A stretch of DNA of 64,000 nucleotides, from NCBI RefSeq assembly GCF_900236475.1, contig NZ_LT963352.1, positions 4,046,501 to 4,110,500 of the forward strand. Direction: 5' to 3'. Below are positions 49,585-57,923 of the stretch, in pieces (position 1 is the stretch's first letter; each line of letters opens with the position of its first letter). The stretch comes from Streptomyces chartreusis NRRL 3882. Its GTDB lineage: Bacteria > Actinomycetota > Actinomycetes > Streptomycetales > Streptomycetaceae. A program made the position numbers and the translations under genes. The notes beneath the pieces were generated by a model. The model did no database searches and was not told the DNA's origin. It worked only from the letters and a program-made list of their open reading frames with translations.

Positions 49585-51021
49585 GTGACCGCGCCTCGCC
49601 CCAGCACCCCCCGCAAGGTCCTCGACCGGCTTTCCCTCCCCGAGCGGACCTACGTCGCGGACGCGCTGCGCACGGAGACCGTCGGCGGGGTGCTGCTGCT
49701 CGCCGCCGCCGTCACCGCGCTGCTGTGGGCGAACATCCCCGGGATGCACGACAGCTACGAGAGCGTCGCCCACTTCCACCTGGGCCCCGCCTCCCTCGGC
49801 CTGGACCTGTCGGTCGCGCACTGGGCCGCCGACGGGCTGCTGGCGGTCTTCTTCTTCGTCGCCGGGATCGAGCTCAAGCGCGAGCTCGTCGCGGGTGACC
49901 TGCGCGACCCCAAGGCCGCCGCGCTCCCGGTCGTCGCCGCGCTGTGCGGGATGGCCGTACCGGCGCTCGTCTACGTCCTCACCAACGTCACCGGCGGCGG
50001 TTCGCTGGCCGGCTGGGCCGTGCCCACCGCCACGGACATCGCCTTCGCGCTCGCCGTGCTGGCGGTCATCGGCACGTCCCTGCCGAGCGCGCTGCGGGCC
50101 TTCCTGCTCACGCTCGCCGTCGTCGACGACCTCTTCGCGATCCTGATCATCGCGGTGTTCTTCACCGACGGCCTGAACTTCGCCGCGCTCGGCGGCGCCG
50201 TCGCGGGCCTGGCCGTCTTCTGGCTGCTGCTGCGCAAGGGCGTACGCGGCTGGTACGTGTACGTGCCGCTGGCGCTCGTCATCTGGGCGCTGATGTACAA
50301 CAGCGGCGTCCACGCCACCATCGCCGGCGTCGCCATGGGCCTGATGCTGCGCTGCCACCGGCACGAGGGCGAGGCCCACTCCCCCGGCGAGCACATCGAG
50401 CACCTCGTACGGCCCCTGTCGGCAGGGCTCGCCGTACCGCTGTTCGCGCTCTTCAGCGCCGGTGTCACCGTCTCCGGCGGCGCGGTCGCCGATGTGTTCA
50501 CCAAGCCCGAGACCCTCGGCGTCGTCCTCGGCCTGGTCGTCGGCAAGGCGCTCGGCATCTTCGGCGGGACGTGGCTGACGGCCCGTTTCACCCGGGCGTC
50601 GCTCAGCGACGACCTCGCCTGGGCGGACGTGTTCGCGGTGGCGAGCCTCGCCGGCATCGGCTTCACCGTGTCCCTGCTCATCGGAGAACTCGCCTTCGAG
50701 GGCGACCAGGCGATGACCGACGAGGTCAAGGCCTCTGTGCTGCTGGGCTCGCTCATCGCCGCGACACTCGCGACCGTCCTGCTGAAGATGCGCAACGCCA
50801 AGTACCGCCGCCTGTGGGAGAACGAGGAGCGCGACGAGGACGCCGACGGCATCCCGGACATCTACGAGGAGGACGACCCGGCCTACCACCAGCGGCTGGC
50901 CGACCTCTACGAGCGCAAGGCCGCCGAACACCGCCGGATCGCCCGGGAGAAGGCAGCCGCGCGCCACGGGCTTGCCGAAGTACCGGGCGGGGCAGGCGAT
51001 GACCACCACCGTCCGGCATGA
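49585..51021 (+). CDS. nhaA: Na+/H+ antiporter NhaA
   Basis: A 478-aa NhaA-type antiporter with the characteristic segments VFFFVAGIELKRELVAGDL (TM2-3), GWAVPTATDIAFALAVLAVI (with the Asp of TM4/5), LLTLAVVDDLFAILIIAVFF (the conserved Asp-Asp pair that binds ions), VHATIAGVAMGLML and FSAGVTVSG. The C-terminal 60 residues are a hydrophilic acidic tail (ERDEDADGIPDIYEEDDPAY), longer than in E. coli NhaA but usual in Streptomyces. GTG 49585 follows an aggtct site. It exchanges cytoplasmic sodium for protons for pH and salt homeostasis. Confidence 0.95.
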   Translation: MTAPRPSTPRKVLDRLSLPERTYVADALRTETVGGVLLLAAAVTALLWANIPGMHDSYESVAHFHLGPASLGLDLSVAHWAADGLLAVFFFVAGIELKRELVAGDLRDPKAAALPVVAALCGMAVPALVYVLTNVTGGGSLAGWAVPTATDIAFALAVLAVIGTSLPSALRAFLLTLAVVDDLFAILIIAVFFTDGLNFAALGGAVAGLAVFWLLLRKGVRGWYVYVPLALVIWALMYNSGVHATIAGVAMGLMLRCHRHEGEAHSPGEHIEHLVRPLSAGLAVPLFALFSAGVTVSGGAVADVFTKPETLGVVLGLVVGKALGIFGGTWLTARFTRASLSDDLAWADVFAVASLAGIGFTVSLLIGELAFEGDQAMTDEVKASVLLGSLIAATLATVLLKMRNAKYRRLWENEERDEDADGIPDIYEEDDPAYHQRLADLYERKAAEHRRIAREKAAARHGLAEVPGGAGDDHHRPA

Positions 51022-51141
51022 TCTGACGAGACGGTACAAAAGACGGGACCGTACGCAGTCAGGCCGTACGCAGTGGGACGACTGCGGCGAGTCAGACACA
51101 AGACGCGGAAAACGGACCGTACGCAGAAGAGGGAGACCGCG

Positions 51142-51630
51142 ATGAGCGCACCCGACGGCAGCCCGGTCGGCGCCGAACGCAGCATCGGCCAGCTGTTCGC
51201 CTCGGCGACGGCGGAAATGTCGGCGCTGGTGCACGACGAGATCGCGCTGGCGAAGGCGCAGCTCAAGCAGGACGTCAAGCGGGGCGCGACCAGCGGCGGC
51301 GCCTTCTCGATGGCCGGCGCCGTGCTGCTGTTCTCCCTGCCGATGCTGAACTTCGCGCTGGCCTACGGCATCCACACCTGGTCCGACTGGAACCTGGCGA
51401 TCTGCTTCCTGCTGTCCTTCGCGGCGAACGTACTGGTCGCGGTCGTGCTCGCGCTGATCGGCGTGGCCTTCGCGAAGAAGGCCAAGAAGAGCAAGGGCCC
51501 GCAGAAGGTCGCCGCCTCGATGAAGGAGACCGCGGGCGTCCTCCAGAAGGCCAAGCCGCACCCGCGGCCGGAGCTCCCGCAGGACCGGGTCCCCGAGGCC
51601 GTCGAGGCTGTGGCACGCTCGTCGTCATGA
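51142..51630 (+). CDS. Actinobacterial holin-X (phage holin family) membrane protein
   Basis: A 162-aa protein: an N-terminal amphipathic region (RSIGQLFASATAEMSALVHD, then IALAKAQLKQDVKRG), two transmembrane helices (MAGAVLLFSLPMLNFALAYG; LAICFLLSFAANVLVAVVLA) and a Lys-rich tail. This matches the Holin-X (PF07332-type) family, which is chromosomal and not part of a prophage here. Its role is unknown. The next gene starts in its stop codon (ATGA), so the two are coupled. Confidence 0.85.
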   Translation: MSAPDGSPVGAERSIGQLFASATAEMSALVHDEIALAKAQLKQDVKRGATSGGAFSMAGAVLLFSLPMLNFALAYGIHTWSDWNLAICFLLSFAANVLVAVVLALIGVAFAKKAKKSKGPQKVAASMKETAGVLQKAKPHPRPELPQDRVPEAVEAVARSSS

Positions 51631-52565
51631 CCGATCCCGCCACACCTTCGGCGCAACCGGCTTCGGCCGTGCGGCTGGACGGCCCCTGGAGCCACCGCGA
51701 CGTCGCCGCCAACGGCGCCCGCTTCCACATCGCCGAGCTGGGCGACGGGCCGCTGGTCCTGCTGCTGCACGGCTTCCCGCAGTTCTGGTGGACCTGGCGG
51801 CACCAACTGGTGGCGCTCGCCGACGCGGGCTTCCGAGCCGTCGCCATGGACCTGCGGGGCGTCGGGGGCAGCGACCGCACGCCGCGCGGCTACGACCCCG
51901 CCAACCTCGCGCTCGACGTCACCGGCGTCATCCGCTCGCTCGGTGAGCCCGACGCCGCGCTGGTCGGCCACGACCTGGGCGGATACCTGGCGTGGACGGC
52001 GGCCGCGATGCGCCCCAAGCTCGTGCGGCGGCTGGCGGTCGCGTCCATGCCACATCCGCGGCGCTGGCGGGCGGCCATGCTGCGGGACGTCAAGCAGACC
52101 CGCGCCGGTTCACACATCTGGGGGTTCCAGCGGCCCTGGATCCCGGAGCGGCAGCTCACCGCCGACGACGGGGCGCTCGTGGCCGAACTGATCCAGGACT
52201 GGTCCGGGCCGCGCCCGCCGGAGGAGGAGGCGCTTCGGACGTACCGCCGCGCCATGTGCATCCCCTCCGCGGCGCACTGCGCGGTCGAGCCGTACCGCTG
52301 GATGGTGCGCTCCCTGGCCCGCCCGGACGGCATCCAGTTCAACCGCCGGATGAAGCGGCCCGTGCGCGTGCCGACGCTCCATCTGCACGGCTCGCTCGAC
52401 CCCGTGATGCGCACGCGCAGCGCGGCCGGCTCCGGCGAGTACGTCGAAGCCCCGTACCGCTGGCGCCTGTTCGACGGCCTCGGCCACTTCCCGCACGAGG
52501 AGGACCCGGTCGCGTTCTCCTCGGAGCTCATCAACTGGCTGAAGGATCCCGAACCCGATCGGTGA
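51627..52565 (+). CDS. Alpha/beta hydrolase, epoxide hydrolase-like
   Basis: A 312-aa alpha/beta hydrolase. The oxyanion motif is LLHGFPQFWWTWRHQL (HGxP), followed by AMDLRGVGGSDRTPRGY, the nucleophile elbow LVGHDLGGYLAWTAA (Asp as nucleophile, G-x-D-x-G), and the C-terminal His in FDGLGHFPHEEDP. HGFP plus an Asp nucleophile is typical of epoxide hydrolases and haloalkane dehalogenases; the cap domain lies around residues 150-230. Substrate unknown. Cytoplasmic; coupled to the holin-X gene by ATGA overlap. Confidence 0.9.
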   Translation: MTDPATPSAQPASAVRLDGPWSHRDVAANGARFHIAELGDGPLVLLLHGFPQFWWTWRHQLVALADAGFRAVAMDLRGVGGSDRTPRGYDPANLALDVTGVIRSLGEPDAALVGHDLGGYLAWTAAAMRPKLVRRLAVASMPHPRRWRAAMLRDVKQTRAGSHIWGFQRPWIPERQLTADDGALVAELIQDWSGPRPPEEEALRTYRRAMCIPSAAHCAVEPYRWMVRSLARPDGIQFNRRMKRPVRVPTLHLHGSLDPVMRTRSAAGSGEYVEAPYRWRLFDGLGHFPHEEDPVAFSSELINWLKDPEPDR

Positions 52566-52692
52566 CCGGCTGACCGCGGCCGGTGTCCGCGCGTGAACGC
52601 TTGTCCGACGAACGGCCAATTGCCTGGCGCATAGGCCAATTGGGCGCTCCGGGGGCGGTTATCGACCATGGGGCAGGGGCACACGTCGGGGT

Positions 52693-52875
52693 ATGGGCTG
52701 GACGCACGACTACAGTGACGCAAGCCGCAATCGCCGCTCGGCGGGCGGTGCGAACCCCCACCAGCGGAGCGGTGCACCGCAGATGGCGACCGCGGACCCC
52801 AGGGTGGGGATCCCGCGTATCCTCCGCCGCCGGGCCCGCTGGGTCTCCGTACGTCTGCGCCACACACGCGACTGA
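52693..52875 (+). CDS. Possible small basic protein (60 aa)
   Basis: A 60-aa basic frame (MGWTHDYSDASRNRRSAGGA to the end RRRARWVSVRLRHTRD) with strong G/C bias at third positions and its stop just before a perfect 22-bp palindrome. It is rich in Arg, without a hydrophobic segment. The ribosome site is poor (gtcggggt). It may be a real small gene or only part of a leader; the terminator favours transcription. Confidence 0.45.
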   Translation: MGWTHDYSDASRNRRSAGGANPHQRSGAPQMATADPRVGIPRILRRRARWVSVRLRHTRD

Positions 52876-52876
52876 G

Positions 52877-52898
52877 GCGTCACCCGCGCGGGTGACGC
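52877..52898. terminator. Perfect 22-bp palindrome, likely bidirectional terminator
   Basis: GCGTCACCCGC immediately followed by GCGGGTGACGC. Located between the small plus-strand ORF and the end of the minus-strand MarP-like gene. Confidence 0.7.
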
Positions 52899-52925
52899 CC
52901 CGACCACCTCACCTCAGGGCCGCTC

Positions 52926-54125
52926 CTAGAGCGCGCAGCTGTCGCTGCCCACCTGCTGGTTGGCGGTGCGCCCCTTGGTGATGTCCTCCTGGATCTCGTC
53001 CACGGTCAGCGCGTACCCCGTCTTGGCGTCGTCGAGGGACTTGGCGAACACCACGCCGTAGACCCTGCCGTCGGGCGTGAGCAGCGGGCCGCCGGAGTTG
53101 CCCTGGCGGACGGTCGCGAAGAGGGAGTAGACGTCGCGGCGGACCGTGCCGCGGTGGTAGATGTCCGGGCCGTTGGCCGTGATGCGTCCCCGCACGCGCG
53201 CGGCCCGCACGTCGTACGCCCCGTTCTCCGGGAAGCCCGCGACGATCGCTCCGTCGCCGCTGCCCGCGTCCTTGGTGGTGAACCGCAGCGCGGGTGCCTT
53301 GAGGTCCGGCACGTCGAGTACGGCGATGTCGCGCCGCCAGTCGTACAGCACGACCGTGGCGTCGTACTTCCTGCCCTCGCCGCCTATCTGCACGGTCGGC
53401 TCGTCGACTCCACCCACCACGTGCGCGTTGGTCATGACGCGGCGGTCGTCGAAGACGAAGCCGGTGCCTTCGAGGACCTTGCCGCAGCTCGGGGCCGTGC
53501 CCATGACCTTGACGATGGAGCGCTGGGCGCGGGTCGCCACCGGGCTGTCGGCCAGGGCCGGGTCCGGCGGCTGGACGTCGGTGATCGGCTCGTTCGAGAA
53601 CGGGCTGAAGACCTGCGGGAAGCCGTTCTGCGCGAGGACCGAGGAGAAGTCCGCGAACCAGGTGGCGGCCTGGTCCGGCAGCGCCTGGGAGACGCCGAGC
53701 AGCACCTTGGAGTTGCGGACCTCCTTGCCGAGCGTCGGCAGTGTGGTGCCCGCGAGGGCCGAGCCGATCAGCCAGGCGACCAGGAGCATCGCCACGACGT
53801 TGACCAGGGCGCCGCCGGTGGCGTCCAGGGCCCGGGCCGGGGACCAGGTGATGTGCCGGCGCAGCTTGTTGCCGAGGTGGGTGGTGAGGGCCTGGCCGAC
53901 GGAGGCGCAGACGATGACGACGACGACCGCGACGACGGCCGCGGTCGTGTTCACCTCCGCGTTGTCCGTGATCGCGTCCCAGATGACGGGCAGCGCGTAG
54001 ACCGCGACGAGACCGCCGCCCAGAAAGCCGATCACCGACAGGATGCCGACGACGAACCCCTGGCGGTACCCCACGACCGCGAACCACACGGCGGCGACCA
54101 GCAACAAGATGTCCAGCACGTTCAC
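52926..54125 (-). CDS. MarP-like membrane serine protease
   Basis: A 399-aa protein. Residues 1-165 are a CvpA-type membrane domain with four transmembrane helices (ILLLVAAVWFAVVGYRQGF; VVGILSVIGFLGGGLVAVYA; TTAAVVAVVVVIVCASVG; VNVVAMLLVAWLIGSAL). Residues 200-390 are a trypsin-like protease with His in VMTNAHVVGG, Asp in WRRDIAVLDVP and Ser in VRQGNSGGPLLTPDG. A Cys pair (PSCGKVLEG and DSCAL at the C-terminus) may form the regulatory disulfide known from M. tuberculosis MarP, which protects against acid stress. GTG 54125 gives the complete first helix. Intact. Confidence 0.9.
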   Translation of the reverse strand: MNVLDILLLVAAVWFAVVGYRQGFVVGILSVIGFLGGGLVAVYALPVIWDAITDNAEVNTTAAVVAVVVVIVCASVGQALTTHLGNKLRRHITWSPARALDATGGALVNVVAMLLVAWLIGSALAGTTLPTLGKEVRNSKVLLGVSQALPDQAATWFADFSSVLAQNGFPQVFSPFSNEPITDVQPPDPALADSPVATRAQRSIVKVMGTAPSCGKVLEGTGFVFDDRRVMTNAHVVGGVDEPTVQIGGEGRKYDATVVLYDWRRDIAVLDVPDLKAPALRFTTKDAGSGDGAIVAGFPENGAYDVRAARVRGRITANGPDIYHRGTVRRDVYSLFATVRQGNSGGPLLTPDGRVYGVVFAKSLDDAKTGYALTVDEIQEDITKGRTANQQVGSDSCAL

Positions 54126-54138
54126 GGAGGCCACCCTG

Positions 54139-54834
54139 TCATGCGCGCCAGTCGAGCGGGACCTGCTTCTCACGGTCCCAGGGCCGCTCCCAGCCCGCGT
54201 AGTGCAGCAGCCGGTCGATGATTCCGGCCGTGAAACCCCAGACAAGTGCCGATTCGACCAGAAATGCCGGACCTCGGTGGCCGCTGGGGTGGACGGTGGT
54301 GGCGCGGTTCGCGGGATCCGTGAGATCCGCCACGGGGACGGTGAAGACCCTGGCGGTCTCGTTCGGATCGACGACCCCGACCGGGCTGGGCTCTCGCCAC
54401 CAGCCCAGCACCGGGGTGACGACGAAGCCGCTGACCGGGATGTACAGCCGGGGCAGCACTCCGAAGAGCTGGACGCCCGAGGGGTCGAGACCCGTCTCCT
54501 CCTCCGCCTCGCGCAGGGCGGCCCGCAGCGGGCCGTCGCCCCGCGGGTCGCCGTCCTCCGGGTCGAGGGCGCCGCCGGGGAAGGAGGGCTGGCCGGCGTG
54601 CGAACGCAGGGAGCTCGCACGCTCCATGAGCAGCAGCTCCGGCCCGCGCTCGCCCTCCCCGAACAGGATCAGCACGGCGGACTGGCGCCCGGCGCCGTCC
54701 TCCGGCGGCAGGAATCGGCTCAGCTGCCGCGGCCGGACCGTCTCCACGGCGTGCACCACCGGGTCCAGCCAGGCGGGCAGCCCCTCCTTGCTGACTGTCA
54801 CTCGGCCGCCCTGTGTGTTGCTCGCCCGCGTCAT
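54139..54834 (-). CDS. CoA pyrophosphatase (NUDIX hydrolase)
   Basis: A 231-aa NUDIX protein of the CoAse type. The Nudix box is GGALDPEDGDPRGDGPLRAA followed by LREAEEETGLDP (G-x5-E region with the REAxEExGL core), preceded by the CoA-type motif LMERASSLRSHAGQPSFPGG. It would hydrolyse CoA or its derivatives to phosphopantetheine and 3',5'-ADP in the cytoplasm. ATG 54834 is taken as the start; homologues begin close to here. It lies 13 bp upstream of the marP-like gene and is transcribed with it. Confidence 0.88.
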   Translation of the reverse strand: MTRASNTQGGRVTVSKEGLPAWLDPVVHAVETVRPRQLSRFLPPEDGAGRQSAVLILFGEGERGPELLLMERASSLRSHAGQPSFPGGALDPEDGDPRGDGPLRAALREAEEETGLDPSGVQLFGVLPRLYIPVSGFVVTPVLGWWREPSPVGVVDPNETARVFTVPVADLTDPANRATTVHPSGHRGPAFLVESALVWGFTAGIIDRLLHYAGWERPWDREKQVPLDWRA

Positions 54835-54931
54835 CGCCACCCCCGTCGTCCTGCCGCTTCCAACGCGCGGCGCCCCCGAGATCGTTCCGCGAACGGCCAC
54901 GGTCCCCCGGGCGGGGGGCTCGTGGGGCTGC

Positions 54932-56137
54932 TCATCCGGCCCCCAGCGGCGGCGCCGGTTTGCCGCCCGCGTCCAGGTAGGCCTGCGGGGGGTTCAGACG
55001 CTGGCCGGGGAAGCCGCCCTTCTCGTACTTGAGCAGCTTCTTCGCCTTCTCCGGGTCGGTCTCGCCCTCGCCGTACGCCGGGCAGAGCGGGGCGATCGGG
55101 CAGGCTCCGCAGGCGGGCTTGCGGGCGTGGCAGATACGGCGGCCGTGCCAGATCACGTGGTGCGAGAGGTCCGTCCAGTCGCTCTTCGGGAAGAGCGCGC
55201 CGATCGCCGCCTCGATCTTGTCCGGGTCGCTCTCGCCGGTCCACTGCCAGCGGCGCACCAGGCGCTGGAAGTGCGTGTCCACGGTGATGCCGGGCCGGCC
55301 GAACGCGTTCCCGAGCACGACGAATGCCGTCTTGCGGCCGACGCCGGGCAGCTTGACCAGGTCCTCCAGCCGGCCGGGGACCTCGCCGCCGAAGTCCTCC
55401 ACCAGGGCCTTGGACAGCCCTATGACCGACTTCGTCTTGGCCCGGAAGAAGCCGCACGGGCGGAGGATCTCCTCCACCTCCTCCGGGTTGGCGGCGGCCA
55501 GGTCCTCGGGGGCGGGGTACCTGGCGAAGAGGGCGGGGGTCGTCTGGTTGACGCGCAGGTCGGTGGTCTGGGCGGACAGGACCGTGGCGACCACGAGCTG
55601 GAAGGGGTTGGCGAAGTCCAGCTCGGGGTGGGCGTACGGGTAGACCTCGGCGAGCTCGCGGTTGATGCGGCGGGCGCGGCGGACCAGGGCGGTACGCGAC
55701 TCGCCACTCGGTGGGTGGACGACCGTCCGGGCCGGGGCGGCGCCCTTGAGGCGGGCCGTGGCCTTCTTGGGCGCGACGGTGACCTTCTTGGCGGCGGGGG
55801 CCTTTCTCACAGGCGCCGCCTTCTTCGCAGGCGCCGCCTTCTTCGCAGGCGCGGTTTTCTTCGCAGACGCGGTTTTCTTCGCAGACGCGGTTTTCTTCGC
55901 AGACGCGGCCTTCTTCGCAGACGCAGCCTGCATCGCAGATGCCTGCTTACTCGCGGCCCCGGCCTTCCCGGCAAGCGCCTTCCTCGCCGACGTCGGCTTC
56001 CCGGAAGGCTCCGCCTCCCCTGTCGCTTTCGCCGTTTTCCTACCGCCATCGGGGCTCTGTTCGCCCACAGCGGAATCGCGACGTACAACCACCCGCGCAG
56101 CCCCCTCGGCCTGTGCTCTCACCGGCGATTTGGACAC
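54932..56137 (-). CDS. nth: Endonuclease III with Lys/Ala-rich N-terminal tail
   Basis: A 401-aa protein. Residues 165-385 are a complete endonuclease III: NPFQLVVATVLSAQTTDLRV (with the Gln/Asp base-flipping part), the helix-hairpin-helix LVKLPGVGRKTAFVVLGNAF containing the catalytic Lys, the catalytic Asp in ITVDTHFQRLVRR, and the [4Fe-4S] cluster C-x6-C-x2-C-x5-C (ICHARKPACGACPIAPLC). The N-terminal 160 residues are a disordered tail with seven repeats of A-S/P-A-K-K-A/T, like histone H1 tails, presumably aiding DNA binding. It removes oxidised pyrimidines. ATG 56137 includes the tail; starts closer to the domain are possible. Confidence 0.9.
   Translation of the reverse strand: MSKSPVRAQAEGAARVVVRRDSAVGEQSPDGGRKTAKATGEAEPSGKPTSARKALAGKAGAASKQASAMQAASAKKAASAKKTASAKKTASAKKTAPAKKAAPAKKAAPVRKAPAAKKVTVAPKKATARLKGAAPARTVVHPPSGESRTALVRRARRINRELAEVYPYAHPELDFANPFQLVVATVLSAQTTDLRVNQTTPALFARYPAPEDLAAANPEEVEEILRPCGFFRAKTKSVIGLSKALVEDFGGEVPGRLEDLVKLPGVGRKTAFVVLGNAFGRPGITVDTHFQRLVRRWQWTGESDPDKIEAAIGALFPKSDWTDLSHHVIWHGRRICHARKPACGACPIAPLCPAYGEGETDPEKAKKLLKYEKGGFPGQRLNPPQAYLDAGGKPAPPLGAG
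55811..55926 (-). repeat. 18-bp tandem repeats coding for A-S/P-A-K-K-A/T units
   Basis: About six to seven imperfect copies of an 18-bp unit, e.g. GCGTCTGCGAAGAAAACC on the minus strand, within the endonuclease III gene. Length variation between strains is expected. Confidence 0.8.
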
Positions 56138-56341
56138 CCGGCCAGCCTAAGGCCCGGCACCGACATCCGCCCCGGACCCCGAAGATCGGCGCCCAATTGG
56201 ACCCCTGCCGCGTACCCCGGGACACGTGTGCGGCATCCTTGTGACAGATCACACTGTTTGGACCGTCCGGCAAAATGGGCACCACGGTGCCTTGGTACGC
56301 GGGGGCAACAGCCCCTGAGCAGGTCGACAAGGAGAGAACTC

Positions 56342-57016
56342 GTGGACGACGTTCTGCGGCGCAATCCGCTCTTCGCGGCGCTCGACGACGAGCAGGCCGC
56401 GGAGCTCCGCGCCTCCATGAGTGAGGTGACCCTCGCGCGCGGCGACTCGCTGTTCCACGAGGGTGACCCCGGCGACCGCCTGTACGTGGTCACGGAGGGC
56501 AAGGTCAAGCTCCACCGCACGTCCCCCGACGGCCGCGAGAACATGCTGGCCGTGGTCGGCCCCGGCGAGCTCATCGGCGAGCTGTCGCTGTTCGACCCGG
56601 GCCCGCGCACCGCGACCGCCACGGCGCTGACCGAGGTCAAGCTGCTCGGCCTCGGCCACGGCGACCTCCAGCCCTGGCTGAACGCCCGCCCCGAGGTGGC
56701 CACGGCGCTCCTGCGCGCCGTCGCGCGCCGGCTGCGCAAGACCAACGACGCGATGTCCGACCTCGTCTTCTCGGACGTCCCGGGCCGTGTCGCCCGGGCG
56801 CTGCTGGACCTCTCCCGCCGGTTCGGCGTGCAGTCCGAGGAGGGCATCCACGTCGTCCACGACCTCACGCAGGAGGAGCTGGCCCAGCTGGTCGGCGCGT
56901 CCCGCGAGACGGTCAACAAGGCACTGGCGGACTTCGCCCAGCGCGGCTGGCTGCGCCTGGAGGCCCGCGCGGTGATCCTCCTGGACGTGGAACGCCTCGC
57001 CAAGCGCTCGCGCTGA
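56342..57016 (+). CDS. crp: Crp/Fnr-family transcriptional regulator
   Basis: A 224-aa CRP-type regulator. The cyclic-nucleotide binding domain spans residues 8-120 (LFHEGDPGDRLYVVTEGKVK; GPGELIGELSLFDPGPRTAT, where GELSLFDPGPRTAT is the phosphate-binding cassette). A dimerisation helix follows, then the winged HTH with TQEELAQLVGASRETVNKAL. GTG 56342 starts right after a clear leader (aaggagagaactc). In Streptomyces this protein affects germination and antibiotic production. It is monocistronic and ends at a hairpin shared with the convergent MBL gene. Confidence 0.93.
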   Translation: MDDVLRRNPLFAALDDEQAAELRASMSEVTLARGDSLFHEGDPGDRLYVVTEGKVKLHRTSPDGRENMLAVVGPGELIGELSLFDPGPRTATATALTEVKLLGLGHGDLQPWLNARPEVATALLRAVARRLRKTNDAMSDLVFSDVPGRVARALLDLSRRFGVQSEEGIHVVHDLTQEELAQLVGASRETVNKALADFAQRGWLRLEARAVILLDVERLAKRSR

Positions 57017-57040
57017 CGCGCACGCACCCTGGCCGTACGT

Positions 57041-57077
57041 CGTCGGGCCCTGTCTCCTCGCGGGACGGGGCCCGACG
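57041..57077. terminator. Hairpin between convergent crp and MBL-fold genes
   Basis: CGTCGGGCCCTGTC (57041-57054) and GACGGGGCCCGACG (57064-57077) pair with one G-T wobble; loop of nine bases. Confidence 0.7.
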
Positions 57078-57092
57078 TCGTACCGGGCACGG

Positions 57093-57923
57093 TCAGATGA
57101 GCCCGTGCTCCTCCAGGTAGTCCAACTGCGCGCGCACCGAGAGTTCCGCGGCCGGCCACAGGGAGCGGTCGACGTCGGCGTAGACGTGGGCGACCACTTC
57201 CGCGGGGGTGCGGTAGCCGTCCTCGACGGCCGTCTCCACCTGGGCGAGGCGGTGGGCGCGGTGGGCGAGGTAGTACTCGACGGCCCCCTGGGCGTCCTCC
57301 AGGACCGGTCCGTGGCCCGGCAGCACCGTGTGGACGCCGTCGTCGACCGTGAGGGACCTGAGGCGCCTCAGGGAGTCCAGGTAGTCGCCGAGACGGCCGT
57401 CGGGGTGGGCCACGACCGTCGTCCCGCGGCCCAGGATCGTGTCGCCGGTCAGGACCGCACGGTCGGCCGGGAGATGGAAGGAGAGGGAGTCGGCGGTGTG
57501 GCCGGGGGTCGGGACGATCCTCAGTTCGAGGCCGCCGGTGGTGATCACGTCTCCGGCGGCCAGGCCCTCGTCGCCCAGCCGCAGTGCCGGATCGAGCGCA
57601 CGCACGCGCGTGCCGGTCAGTTCGGCGAACCGGGCGGCGCCCGCCGCGTGGTCGGGATGACCGTGGGTCAGCAGGGTCAGGGCGACGCGCTTGCCGGCCT
57701 GCTCGGCCGTGGCGACGACATGGCGCAGGTGACCGTCGTCGAGGGGACCCGGGTCGACCACCACCGCCAGGTCCGAGTCGGGCTCGGAGAGGATCCAGGT
57801 GTTCGTGCCGTCCAGGGTCATCGCCGACGGGTTGGGGGCCAGGACGTTGACGGCCCGCGCGGTGGCGGGCCCCGAGAGGACCCCGCCGCGGGGCTGGCCG
57901 GGAAGGGCTGCTGCGTCCGTCAT
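57093..57923 (-). CDS. MBL-fold metallo-hydrolase (LACTB2-like)
   Basis: A 276-aa metallo-beta-lactamase fold enzyme. Metal ligands are seen in LLTHGHPDHAAGAARF (HxHxDH), IVPTPGHTADSLSFHL and AVLTGDTILGRG, then LPGHGPVLED. The C-terminal region (YLAHRAHRLAQVETAVED, then YRTPAEVVAHVYADVDRSLW) has the winged-helix-like extension typical of LACTB2-type endoribonuclease relatives, so RNA cleavage is possible; true substrate unknown. ATG 57923 overlaps the upstream NUDIX gene (ATGA), and both are co-transcribed. Confidence 0.88.
   Translation of the reverse strand: MTDAAALPGQPRGGVLSGPATARAVNVLAPNPSAMTLDGTNTWILSEPDSDLAVVVDPGPLDDGHLRHVVATAEQAGKRVALTLLTHGHPDHAAGAARFAELTGTRVRALDPALRLGDEGLAAGDVITTGGLELRIVPTPGHTADSLSFHLPADRAVLTGDTILGRGTTVVAHPDGRLGDYLDSLRRLRSLTVDDGVHTVLPGHGPVLEDAQGAVEYYLAHRAHRLAQVETAVEDGYRTPAEVVAHVYADVDRSLWPAAELSVRAQLDYLEEHGLI

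Noticed and set aside
51142..51630. Holin-like gene as a sign of a prophage
   Set aside because: Holin-X proteins are chromosomal in actinomycetes and no other phage genes are near.
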